Both the position numbers and the translations under genes were made by a program. The notes under the pieces were generated by a model that saw only the letters and a list, made by a program, of their open reading frames with translations, did no database searches and was not told where the DNA came from. DNA of 6,302 bases from Opitutales bacterium (lineage in GTDB: Bacteria; Verrucomicrobiota; Verrucomicrobiia; Opitutales; Opitutaceae): NCBI GenBank assembly GCA_021772595.1, contig JAJFLS010000770.1, positions 1 to 6,302 on the forward strand, given 5' to 3'. Shown one piece after another: positions 1 through 6,152 of the stretch. Numbering within the stretch: position 1 is the stretch's first letter; each line of letters begins with the position of its first letter.

Positions 1-29
1 CCCCCCCCCCCCCCCCCCCCCCCCCCCCC
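1..29. repeat. Homopolymeric C tract at the window edge
   Basis: The first 29 bases are all C, ending at a G at position 30. A pure C run of this length at the very edge of a sequence is more likely an assembly or sequencing artefact (poly-G/poly-C read tails collapsing at a contig end) than biology. It should not be read as a promoter or phase-variable tract without raw-read support. It may mean the operon that follows is cut off from its natural upstream neighbours. Confidence 0.9.
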
Positions 30-66
30 GACCCTACTACGAGCATACGGCATGATACGACGAATT

Positions 67-90
67 ATTGGACACGCTCTAGGGTCCAAT
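67..90. promoter_or_regulatory. Inverted repeat upstream of the efflux operon
   Basis: ATTGGAC (67-73) is the exact reverse complement of GTCCAAT (84-90), with a 10-nt spacer. An alternative nesting pairs CGAATT (61-66) with AATTCG (88-93). It lies about 145 bp before the preferred start of the outer-membrane protein gene. Such a dyad could be an operator for a dimeric regulator, possibly the response regulator of the same operon, but it could also be a chance hairpin. No convincing -35/-10 pair was found nearby to anchor it. Confidence 0.3.
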
Positions 91-234
91 TCGGATTTCC
101 CTGAAGCTCCTATTAGTACGGACCGCCATTCTCCCGATAAAGGTCCACTCGGAATAGCCCACCTCCCCTATTCTGACTCTTTTGTCATGGTTGCCATCGG
201 CTTCAGGCAGGATTCATCGGCTATATTCGGCTCA

Positions 235-1749
235 ATGGAAAATTATTCTTCAGCCAGAGCCTGGATCCTATGCACCGCGAGTTTGGCCTTCTTCCTCATT
301 GGTAGGTCTTCAGCCACAGGGGAGACCCCAGCCAAAACAGATCCAACGATCGACTTCCATTCGATCATCCAGATCACCTTCGAGCAGAATCTGGAGATTG
401 CAGCCGCTCGCTATGACATCGAAGCCTCCGATTACCAATTCCGGCGTTTCGAACGCAATCTGAGCCAATTCGTTCCCATGATCGTCGATACGACCGCGGA
501 GCGCCAATCCGAATCCTTTCTGGACCAAGGCTTTCGCATGCGAGAGAACGAAGACGAAGCATCCGCTAGCTTGGGATTCGAGAAGGAGTTCTTCGATGGG
601 AAACGGATTTCGGCCTCGAGCGGAGTGCGAAGAACTTCTGATGAGGATGGCGAAAATGGGAATCCCTTTATCGGCGGAGAATTGCGTTTTCCGCTCTTTG
701 GCTCCTTCACCACTTTGGAGCGTGTGACCGAGCGCAATTTCGAGGAGAACGAGCTGCTCAATGCGTGGCTGGATTTTATCGATACGGTGCGCGAAAGCAT
801 CAGTGAATCGCACGAAGCCTACCTCGAAGTCGAACAATCGGTTGGCATAAACTCCTTGATCGACACGGCCATCGCGGATTTTCAACTGATCCGCGACCTA
901 CCCGCCAATGCGGATTCCGGGGACGACGTGCTCCAGATCGATGACCAGATACAAGACTATCAATCGCAATCGGTGGGATTCGAAGGCGAAGTCGACGCTT
1001 CCTTGATCGGCTTGATGGAAAACCTAGGCCTCGATGATGTCCGCCTGGACGAGATTAGCCACCTGGAATTGAACGGGAGCGACTACTACGGGAAGCGCTA
1101 CATCGACTCGGATGTCGAAACCATCATCGGCGAAGCAATTGAAAACGATGTAGAAATCCGAGTGATTAAGGTCGCCCGGAGTAATGCGGAACTGAAGAAG
1201 GAATTGGCGAAAAAAGGGAAATGGGACATTTTCGGCAAGCTGTTTGGCAACTACGACTTCGAGCAACGCGGCGACGACCGTCGTAAACGCTCCGGCTATG
1301 AAGTGGGCTTGGGATTCAGCGTGCAACGAAACGACCCGAAACTGCTGCTCCTTTCCATGCAGCAAGCCGACGCGGAGATAAAGCGCTTCAATGCCCAGGT
1401 CGAGTGGCGGGAGCGAAAAGTCCATCACTTGATCAAACGCAAGGTTTCGCAAGCAAGAAGCTCGAGGCTCCTAATCGAAGAGCTCAAAGCGAGCCGGACC
1501 TTGCGCCAATCAGTCTTCGCCCAAAAGCTGGAAGCTTATAAAAACGGGAACGAGTCGATCGACAATCTGATCCAGGCACGCGATTCCCTCTACGATACCG
1601 AGAAGGATATCGTTGATCGGATAGAGGAATTTTTCGAGATTGTCATCGAACTCGACGTAACATCCGGGTTTTACTTTAAACACCTCGGCGATCTTGTGAA
1701 CGAGATCGGTGAAGCCTATGATTTCAACCATCGGGAAAACGGCAGCTAA
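235..1749 (+). CDS. TolC-family outer-membrane efflux protein
   Basis: Predicted trimeric outer-membrane channel that would connect an inner-membrane pump and a periplasmic adaptor to the cell exterior. From the ATG at 235 the product is 504 aa, within the usual 400-550 aa of the family. Residues 1-27 form a Sec signal peptide (hydrophobic core WILCTASLAFFLIG, likely cleavage after RSSA). The mature part shows the duplicated OEP layout: helix (about 41-75), beta segment (about 108-160, with FIGGELRFPLFGSF), helices (160-262), then a second helix (293-328), beta segment (330-368) and long charged helices (370-470). The frame stays open upstream to an ATG at 52, and another in-frame ATG lies at 187, but that 61-residue extension is not signal-like, so 235 is preferred despite no clear Shine-Dalgarno. 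The stop overlaps the next gene as TAATG. Which pump it serves cannot be told; sequence similarity is by fold pattern rather than recalled close homologue. Confidence 0.82.
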   Translation: MENYSSARAWILCTASLAFFLIGRSSATGETPAKTDPTIDFHSIIQITFEQNLEIAAARYDIEASDYQFRRFERNLSQFVPMIVDTTAERQSESFLDQGFRMRENEDEASASLGFEKEFFDGKRISASSGVRRTSDEDGENGNPFIGGELRFPLFGSFTTLERVTERNFEENELLNAWLDFIDTVRESISESHEAYLEVEQSVGINSLIDTAIADFQLIRDLPANADSGDDVLQIDDQIQDYQSQSVGFEGEVDASLIGLMENLGLDDVRLDEISHLELNGSDYYGKRYIDSDVETIIGEAIENDVEIRVIKVARSNAELKKELAKKGKWDIFGKLFGNYDFEQRGDDRRKRSGYEVGLGFSVQRNDPKLLLLSMQQADAEIKRFNAQVEWRERKVHHLIKRKVSQARSSRLLIEELKASRTLRQSVFAQKLEAYKNGNESIDNLIQARDSLYDTEKDIVDRIEEFFEIVIELDVTSGFYFKHLGDLVNEIGEAYDFNHRENGS

Positions 1750-2420
1750 TGCGCATTCTGGTTATCGAAGATGAAGAAAAGATCCTTTCGTTCGTGCGAA
1801 AGGGCTTGGCGGAACAAGGCTATACCGTCGACACTTCCGCCAACGGTAACGAGGGCCTCGTTTTGGCGGAGACCCATTCCTACGACGCGATCGTCCTCGA
1901 TATCATGCTTCCGGGAAGGGATGGCCTGAGTATCCTTCGGCGACTGCGCGAAAAGAAAAACAATGTCCCCATCATCATCATCACCGCCCGCAGCGATGTG
2001 TCCGAGCGGATCGAAGGATTGGAGCTGGGCGCGGACGATTACTTGGCGAAACCCTTCTATTTGGAAGAACTGATAGCCCGCTTGAAATCGGTCTTCCGGC
2101 GGGCCTCGGGCGAAGGCCTCAACCTCGTCGAATTCGAAGGATTGAAACTGAACTTGATGACCCGAGAAGTCCACCGCGGGGACACGGAAATTTCCCTCGC
2201 CCCCCGAGAATTCGCCGTCCTGGAATTGCTTATGCGAACCCCCAGCCGCGTGTTGACGCGTACCCAAATTCTGGAGCACGTTTGGGAGTATCATTTCGAC
2301 CCCGACACCAATCTAGTGGATGTATACATCCGCAGGCTTCGAAGGAAAATCGATGCGGGCTTCGATCGCAAACTCATCCAAACCGTTAGAGGCATGGGAT
2401 ACACGATTTCCGCGCAATGA
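1749..2420 (+). CDS. OmpR/PhoB-family response regulator (CusR/CopR-like)
   Basis: Cytoplasmic DNA-binding response regulator of 223 aa, the normal size for the OmpR/PhoB class. The receiver domain (about 1-117) has every key residue: acidic pocket E7-D8, phospho-acceptor D51 in VLDIMLPGRDG, switch T79 in IIITAR, and K101 in GADDYLAKPF. A winged-helix effector domain follows (about 126-220), with the typical LAPREFAVLELLM and VDVYIRRLRRKID stretches and the C-terminal TVRGMGYTI. The GLELGADDYLAKPF region and overall pattern resemble the heavy-metal regulators CusR, CopR and PcoR, but that does not prove a metal signal. The ATG shares its A with the stop of the efflux gene, and the 3' end overlaps the kinase start as ATGA, so translation is coupled. 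The expected role is to be phosphorylated by the adjacent kinase and control transcription, probably including this operon. Confidence 0.95.
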   Translation: MRILVIEDEEKILSFVRKGLAEQGYTVDTSANGNEGLVLAETHSYDAIVLDIMLPGRDGLSILRRLREKKNNVPIIIITARSDVSERIEGLELGADDYLAKPFYLEELIARLKSVFRRASGEGLNLVEFEGLKLNLMTREVHRGDTEISLAPREFAVLELLMRTPSRVLTRTQILEHVWEYHFDPDTNLVDVYIRRLRRKIDAGFDRKLIQTVRGMGYTISAQ

Positions 2421-3781
2421 AATTTCTTCGCTCCATTCGATTTCGACTAGCCCTCTGGTCCGCACTCGTATCAGGATTCGTCCTACTGATCTTCAACGGC
2501 GTTTCGCTCTATTTCCTATATCAGGAACACATCGACGCCTTGGATGAAGAGACGGAGCGGTTTTCAGAGGATCTGATTGAAGAGCTAGAGGACCAGAACC
2601 CGTCTGACCTCGAGGGCATGATCGGACTATTCGATCTCTTCGACGATCGAAAAAGCCTTCACCTAATCGCAGTCGTATCGCCCGACGGAAAAACTCTCTT
2701 TCGATCGTCTCATTGGAAGAAGTATCCGCTCGACTTGGACAGGGAGCGCTCCTCCTACCAGAATACTCAATCGCACGACGGGGATAAATGGCGCGTCTCC
2801 CGGACCAAGGAGAATAGGTGGCTCGTATTCGTGGGCAGCAATTTGGAGGAACTGACCAAGGTTCAGGAAGAGATCGCCAGCGCCGCCAAAATCGGTTTTC
2901 CAATGGCTCTGTTGCTCGCCGCCTTGGGAGGGCTTTGGGTCGCCCATCGGGCCATGAGACCCGTCGCTGTCATCACGAAGGCGGCTAAAGAAATCCGGGC
3001 CCAGGGACATGGCCAGCGCATTCCCGAAAAACGACCGGAAAACGACGAATTAGGCCGCCTGACGAAGGAGCTCAACGCCATGCTGACAGGTCTCGAGGCC
3101 AGCTACGAACAATCGGCGCGGTTCAGCGCGGATGCGTCCCACGAGTTGAATACGCCCTTATCGATCATGCAGGGAGAACTGGAAGCCGCTCTCCAGGGCG
3201 AAGCGATTTCGAGCGCCGACGAAGCGCTGATCGGCAAGTTGCTGGGAGAGACCCATCGACTCAAAACCTTGACCAATTGTCTCCTTCTTTTCTCCAGGTC
3301 GGACGCCGGCACCCTGCAGCTCAAAAAGGAGCCCGTCAACCTGAGCGAAACCGTCAGTTTGCTCGTAGAAGATATGCAGGCACTCGATATCTCCAACGGT
3401 CTGGAGTTCCGCTGCGAAATCGAGGAAGGACTGGAAGTTCAAGGAGACGAAATCCTCCTAAAGCAGGCCTTCCAAAACCTGCTTAAGAATGCCGCGCGCT
3501 ACAACCGCCCCAAGGGTCAAGTCTATATTTCGCTTCGCAAAAGCCCTGCATCGATCGTTGCCCGAATCACCAATACCGGCCCCGGCATTTCACCCGTCAA
3601 TCGGAACAAGGTATTCGACCGCTTCTTCCGCGAAGACTCCTCCCGAACGCGCGGTCAAGACGGGTTCGGTCTAGGGCTGGCGCTCGCCAGAGAAATTGTT
3701 CGCGCCCACGGCGGGGACATCATTCTTGAAGAAGCTCAGCCAGACAAAACAGAATTCGCGATCAATATCCCCAACCCATAG
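2417..3781 (+). CDS. Inner-membrane sensor histidine kinase with HAMP domain
   Basis: Sensor kinase of 454 aa, partner of the upstream regulator. Layout: short basic N-terminus, TM1 (about 11-34), periplasmic domain of about 120 residues (36-157), TM2 (about 158-177), HAMP linker (about 178-229, beginning HRAMRPV), then the dimerisation/phosphoacceptor helix with H242 in SHELNTPLS. The ATPase domain has the N box N354/N358 (NLLKNAARY), G1 as NTGPGI (386-391), F box VFDRFF (399-404) and G2 GFGLGLA (416-422). All elements for autophosphorylation are present. The order TM-periplasm-TM-HAMP-HisKA-HATPase and the sequence style match CusS/CzcS-type kinases. The periplasmic part is rich in Asp/Glu and has no His- or Cys-rich metal motif that I can see, so the ligand is unknown. 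The H box has Asn where Arg or Lys is usual. The start overlaps the regulator stop by 4 nt. Confidence 0.94.
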   Translation: MKFLRSIRFRLALWSALVSGFVLLIFNGVSLYFLYQEHIDALDEETERFSEDLIEELEDQNPSDLEGMIGLFDLFDDRKSLHLIAVVSPDGKTLFRSSHWKKYPLDLDRERSSYQNTQSHDGDKWRVSRTKENRWLVFVGSNLEELTKVQEEIASAAKIGFPMALLLAALGGLWVAHRAMRPVAVITKAAKEIRAQGHGQRIPEKRPENDELGRLTKELNAMLTGLEASYEQSARFSADASHELNTPLSIMQGELEAALQGEAISSADEALIGKLLGETHRLKTLTNCLLLFSRSDAGTLQLKKEPVNLSETVSLLVEDMQALDISNGLEFRCEIEEGLEVQGDEILLKQAFQNLLKNAARYNRPKGQVYISLRKSPASIVARITNTGPGISPVNRNKVFDRFFREDSSRTRGQDGFGLGLALAREIVRAHGGDIILEEAQPDKTEFAINIPNP

Positions 3782-3920
3782 GAGCCCAAGCGCCAATAAC
3801 GCGATAGCGTTTCTCGAGAGCTTCCAACAACTCCGAAGTTCGCAAACCCTCGCTTCGGAAAAGTATCATAGATTCCAATACGTAATAAGGAATACCCGGA
3901 GCAAGCCCATAGGCGTCAAT
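3762..3920 (-). other. Start-less minus-strand open frame overlapping the kinase 3' end
   Basis: On the minus strand an open frame of 52 codons runs from just inside a TAA (3923-3921) to a TGA at 3764-3762, overlapping the last 20 bases of the kinase gene. The first possible ATG is at 3869, giving 35 aa. The peptide includes an amphipathic-looking stretch, SELLEALEKRYRVIGAW, and is protein-like in composition. There is no Shine-Dalgarno before the ATG and I recognise no family. It may be a gene remnant, part of a dispersed repeat, or chance; it should not be counted as a gene without comparative evidence. Confidence 0.2.
3832..3859. terminator. Hairpin after the kinase gene, weak terminator candidate
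   Basis: TCCGAAG (3832-3838) pairs perfectly with CTTCGGA (3853-3859) across a 14-nt loop, about 50 bp after the kinase stop. There is no T-run after it on the plus strand (it is followed by AAAAG), and none of note on the minus strand, so it lacks the second half of an intrinsic terminator. A smaller stem, AACGC-GATA-GCGTT, lies at 3798-3811. Confidence 0.2.
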
Positions 3921-4055
3921 TTAAAGTAGTTTCTCAACCGTAGGAGCCTGCTTGCAGGCGATTTTCTTCGCCATGGCCTAGGGAAATGATCGCCTGCAAG
4001 CAGGCTCCTACAATCGGCGAACCGTCGCTTTCAGCTTAAGTTGACGCGTATGCGC
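3905..4055. repeat. Outer imperfect inverted repeat enclosing the REPIN
   Basis: The left arm (3905-3924) reverse-complemented reads TTAAATTGACGCCTATGGGC. The right arm (4036-4055) reads TTAAGTTGACGCGTATGCGC. They match at 17 of 20 positions, with a shared TTGACGC core and shared TATG. The arms lie 15 bp and 24 bp outside the inner inverted repeat, so the pair encloses it nearly symmetrically. This may be a second dispersed repeat family, or the ends of a composite 151-bp non-autonomous element. No target-site duplication was recognised. Confidence 0.6.
3940..4011. repeat. REPIN-like element: two inverted REP sequences
   Basis: The 23-nt arm at 3940-3962 (beginning GTAGGAGCCTGCTTGCAGGC) and the arm at 3989-4011 are perfect reverse complements, separated by 26 nt. 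Each arm starts with a GTAG foot followed by its own small palindrome, GCCTG-CTTG-CAGGC. This is the architecture of REP sequences mobilised by RAYT transposases (TnpA-REP, Y1/HUH type), and two inverted copies form a REPIN/BIME. The general pattern resembles Pseudomonas REPINs of the GTGGGAG...CTTGC...GCGAT type. Its location between convergent 3' ends is typical for REPs, where the long hairpin can also stabilise 3' mRNA ends or stop read-through from both sides. No RAYT gene lies in this window. Confidence 0.85.
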
Positions 4056-4182
4056 AGTTGCGGGAAGATCGGCCGCTACCAAAGTCAGCAACGAAGCCCT
4101 TCGGCAATCTCAGGAACTACGACAAGCCTCGAGGCATTTACCCAATACGAACAAAAGAACAGATACCCCCGCATCACAAACT

Positions 4183-5679
4183 TCAGTAATCCGCTCCGGT
4201 TAGACTATTGAGAACGGACTCCTGCCACTGGCGAAGAGCGACTCGCAGCTTTTTCGCGGCAGCAGGTTTCTGCTCGATGAGATTCTTCGTTTCGGCGGGA
4301 TCCTTTTTCAGATCGAATAGCTCCTGTTCGGTCTCGCCGTTCCTATTTTCGCGCACGACTAGCTTGAAACGTCCATCGATAATTGCCCGAGGACCGAGAT
4401 AGTCGGCGTCGCTGATAGTCGGGTGCTTGAGGTTCTTGAAGTTGCGCGTAGCGATACCGCCCATGAGCTTTACGAGCGGCGTAGTACCTTCTTGCAACGC
4501 GGGATCAAGGTAGTGCTCCAATTGAGCACCCTCATCGTTGCTATTATTGTACTTCCAAAAATAGAGCGGATTAGAACGCGCGTTCATCGTCCCATCAATC
4601 AAAGGAGTGAGGTCGATGCCATCGACGGGACGCGACGGAAGGTCCTGGCCGACGATCCCACAAAGCGTAGGGAGCAGATCGCTGGTACTGGCCCGAATCT
4701 TCGTGTTTCGCGGTTTAGAAATCCGGTCAGGCCACTCGATTAGACCCGGCACAAGGATGCCGCCGTCATAGACTTCGCCTTTGACGCCGCGATGCGGGGT
4801 GACGAGCGAACCGTCGCGGGACGTGCCATTGTCGCCGCAATAGAAGAGCAGCGTATTGTCCCTCAAGCCCTCATCGGCAAGGTAGGTTCTCAGCGTTCCA
4901 ATGGAGCGATCCATCGCGGTGATCTCCGCATAACGCTCGCGCAAAACTTCGCCTTGCGGGCGCGTGGTGGGACTACCGGTCTCGTTGGAAGTGAGCCTAA
5001 CCATCTTCTCTTTGTATTTCTTGGGGAGGTCATCGTAGAGCGCCAAGTCATCCGGCAATCCGCTATAGGGCTCGTGTGGAGACCCAAACCAAACAACCGT
5101 GAAGAACGGCTTTTCGGCATCGCTCGCGCGGCCAATGAAATCGATCAACTCGCGAACAAGGATTTCGGAGCTCTCCCCTGGATAAACTTCTGGAGGCCCT
5201 CCGTTCCGAGAAAACGACGGGTTCATTTCAAAAAAATTGTCGTGCGAAAGCCATTCGTCGAAACCCATCGCGCCTGGATTCAATGGCGATTCAGCTTTCA
5301 CAGTGCCCACATGCCATTTCCCAAAGTGAGCGCTCCGATAACCAGCTTTGCCCATGATGTGAGCACTAGTGATTTCTTCTGGCCGGAATGACCAACCCGG
5401 CGAGAAAGTACCCATTCGATTCGGATGACGCCCTGTGAGAAAACTCGCCCGCGTAGGCGAACAGGTTGGATGGCCCGAGTAGAAATTCTCCAAGTGCAGA
5501 CCAGTCGCCGCCATCTCGTCGAGCACAGGGGTCTTAACATAGGGATGCCCGTTATAACCGGTTTCCTCCCAACCATGATCGTCACCCATCAGCAGGATAA
5601 CGTTCGGCTGCGCAGCAAGCAATGATTGGCAAATGCAAAGCGTTGAGAGAATAAGGGCGAGAATCGTAATAAGTTTCAT
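4183..5679 (-). CDS. Secreted type I sulfatase (formylglycine-dependent)
   Basis: Hydrolyses sulfate esters, probably on a sulfated glycan, outside the cytoplasm. From the ATG at 5679 the product is 498 aa. Residues 1-23 are a Sec signal peptide, with likely cleavage after QSLLAA. The signature C-x-P-x-R-x4-T-G is intact as CSPTRASFLTGR, with C73 the residue matured to formylglycine by an FGE or anSME encoded elsewhere. Metal and sulfate ligands expected for the family are visible: D33-D34 (GDDHG), R77, K121 and H123 (GKWHVG), H202 (SPHEPY), D283-N284 (CGDNGTS) and K300 (RGVKG). The C-terminal subdomain carries the usual ELFDLKKDPAETKNL motif (about 453-467). A GTG at 5697 would add six residues (MKPLSI) before the signal peptide; neither start has a clear Shine-Dalgarno, and the ATG gives the more normal signal sequence. 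Substrate and sulfatase subfamily cannot be fixed from sequence alone. Confidence 0.95.
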   Translation of the reverse strand: MKLITILALILSTLCICQSLLAAQPNVILLMGDDHGWEETGYNGHPYVKTPVLDEMAATGLHLENFYSGHPTCSPTRASFLTGRHPNRMGTFSPGWSFRPEEITSAHIMGKAGYRSAHFGKWHVGTVKAESPLNPGAMGFDEWLSHDNFFEMNPSFSRNGGPPEVYPGESSEILVRELIDFIGRASDAEKPFFTVVWFGSPHEPYSGLPDDLALYDDLPKKYKEKMVRLTSNETGSPTTRPQGEVLRERYAEITAMDRSIGTLRTYLADEGLRDNTLLFYCGDNGTSRDGSLVTPHRGVKGEVYDGGILVPGLIEWPDRISKPRNTKIRASTSDLLPTLCGIVGQDLPSRPVDGIDLTPLIDGTMNARSNPLYFWKYNNSNDEGAQLEHYLDPALQEGTTPLVKLMGGIATRNFKNLKHPTISDADYLGPRAIIDGRFKLVVRENRNGETEQELFDLKKDPAETKNLIEQKPAAAKKLRVALRQWQESVLNSLTGADY

Positions 5680-5726
5680 GATACTAAGGGGTTTCACAAT
5701 CGAATGAAGATCTTTCGTTGATAAAG

Positions 5727-5757
5727 ATAATAGACGATTAGGGCGCTTCTATTCCAA
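5727..5757 (-). promoter_or_regulatory. Weak promoter candidate for the minus-strand sulfatase
   Basis: On the minus strand, TTGGAA (5757-5752) and TATTAT (5732-5727) lie 19 nt apart, about 48 nt before the sulfatase ATG. The -10 is good, but the spacing is longer than ideal. The -35 overlaps the end of the upstream orphan frame, so the sulfatase may alternatively have been transcribed from further upstream. Confidence 0.3.
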
Positions 5758-6027
5758 ATGCAAGGTGTGCCGGAAAGGGGTATAACCCGTCAAGTACACG
5801 CTTTCACCCGCTTGCTTGGGCAACATACCTCGAATCTCAGCCCACTTATGTTGGGCGATTCCGGGACCAAACGTGATTCGGTCGTTTCCATGGATATACT
5901 GCCCCATTCCTTTCTCCAAAAAGGATACCCCTTCCAGGTTTTCATCCGCCGTCACTCCTTCTAAGGTTCCGCCTGAACGGAAACTCATCCCGATCGAAAC
6001 CGGCACATGAGGGAACAATTGAATTTC
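5749..6027 (-). pseudogene. Orphan 3' gene remnant (or small unknown protein) upstream of the sulfatase
   Basis: A minus-strand frame is open from just after a TAG at 6030-6028 to a TAG at 5751-5749. The first ATG is at 5988 (79 aa), and a TTG at 6018 would give 89 aa. Neither has a Shine-Dalgarno at proper distance. The peptide is protein-like throughout, with segments such as GMGQYIHGNDRITFGPGIAQ and HKWAEIRGML, and ends TGYTPFRHTLHLE like the last beta strand of a larger domain. It has no signal peptide or membrane segment. The codons before the first ATG also read sensibly (PHVPVSIG), which suggests the frame once continued further upstream. It sits about 70 bp before the sulfatase on the same strand, so it may be what is left of a gene once co-transcribed with it. 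I do not recognise the family. Confidence 0.4.
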
Positions 6028-6093
6028 CTATCAACAACCGCTCCTCCCTACCTTTAAGAATGGGTCGCGGGCGATCTTTTCCGCATTCGGTCC

Positions 6094-6122
6094 TTGGCGA
6101 ATCGATACTGCGCTTCTACACT
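6094..6122 (+). promoter_or_regulatory. Sigma-70-type promoter candidate for the right-hand sulfatase
   Basis: TTGGCG (6094-6099) and TACACT (6117-6122) are separated by exactly 17 nt, each matching the consensus at 4 of 6 positions. A start near 6129 would leave a leader of about 24 nt before the ATG at 6153, containing the ribosome binding site. This is the best promoter-like pair I found in the window. Confidence 0.45.
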
Positions 6123-6141
6123 AGTTATTCGAATCCAATTC

Positions 6142-6146
6142 AGGAA
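6142..6146 (+). promoter_or_regulatory. Ribosome binding site of the right-hand sulfatase
   Basis: AGGAA lies 6 nt before the ATG at 6153. It supports that start over the next in-frame ATG at 6171, and it stands out because most other starts in the window lack a visible Shine-Dalgarno. Confidence 0.6.
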
Positions 6147-6152
6147 CTCCCC

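Larger units (their letters stand above)
3782..4182. other. Convergent intergenic region without a recognised gene
   Basis: About 400 bp separate the convergent 3' ends of the kinase and sulfatase genes. No open frame with a credible start was found. The content is two nested inverted repeats (outer arms 3905-3924 and 4036-4055; inner arms 3940-3962 and 3989-4011), a 7-bp hairpin at 3832-3859, and small palindromes such as GCCTCGAGGC at 4126-4135. No canonical GC-stem plus T-run terminator is visible for either gene, so the repeat hairpins may serve that purpose. Confidence 0.7.

Noticed and set aside
310..885. 191-codon open frame on the minus strand
   Set aside because: It lies wholly antisense to the well-supported efflux gene, has no recognisable domain, and shorter overlapping antisense frames accompany it; a shadow of coding bias.
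1746..2294. 182-codon open frame on the minus strand
   Set aside because: It is antisense to the response regulator, whose domain motifs are complete; the antisense product shows no motif.
3905..4055. CRISPR or insertion-sequence explanation for the repeats
   Set aside because: There is only one inverted pair rather than regularly spaced direct repeats, no transposase, and no visible target duplication.
4126..4135. Palindrome GCCTCGAGGC as terminator of the minus-strand sulfatase
   Set aside because: It has no loop and no following T-run on either strand, and is short enough to arise by chance around a CTCGAG site.
4792..5391. 199-codon plus-strand open frame
   Set aside because: It lies inside the sulfatase on the opposite strand, where all catalytic motifs are in the minus frame; no start signal or domain.
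5758..6010. Two plus-strand frames of 64-68 codons between the sulfatases
   Set aside because: They overlap the more protein-like minus-strand remnant, lack ribosome binding sites, and their products look like non-coding translations.
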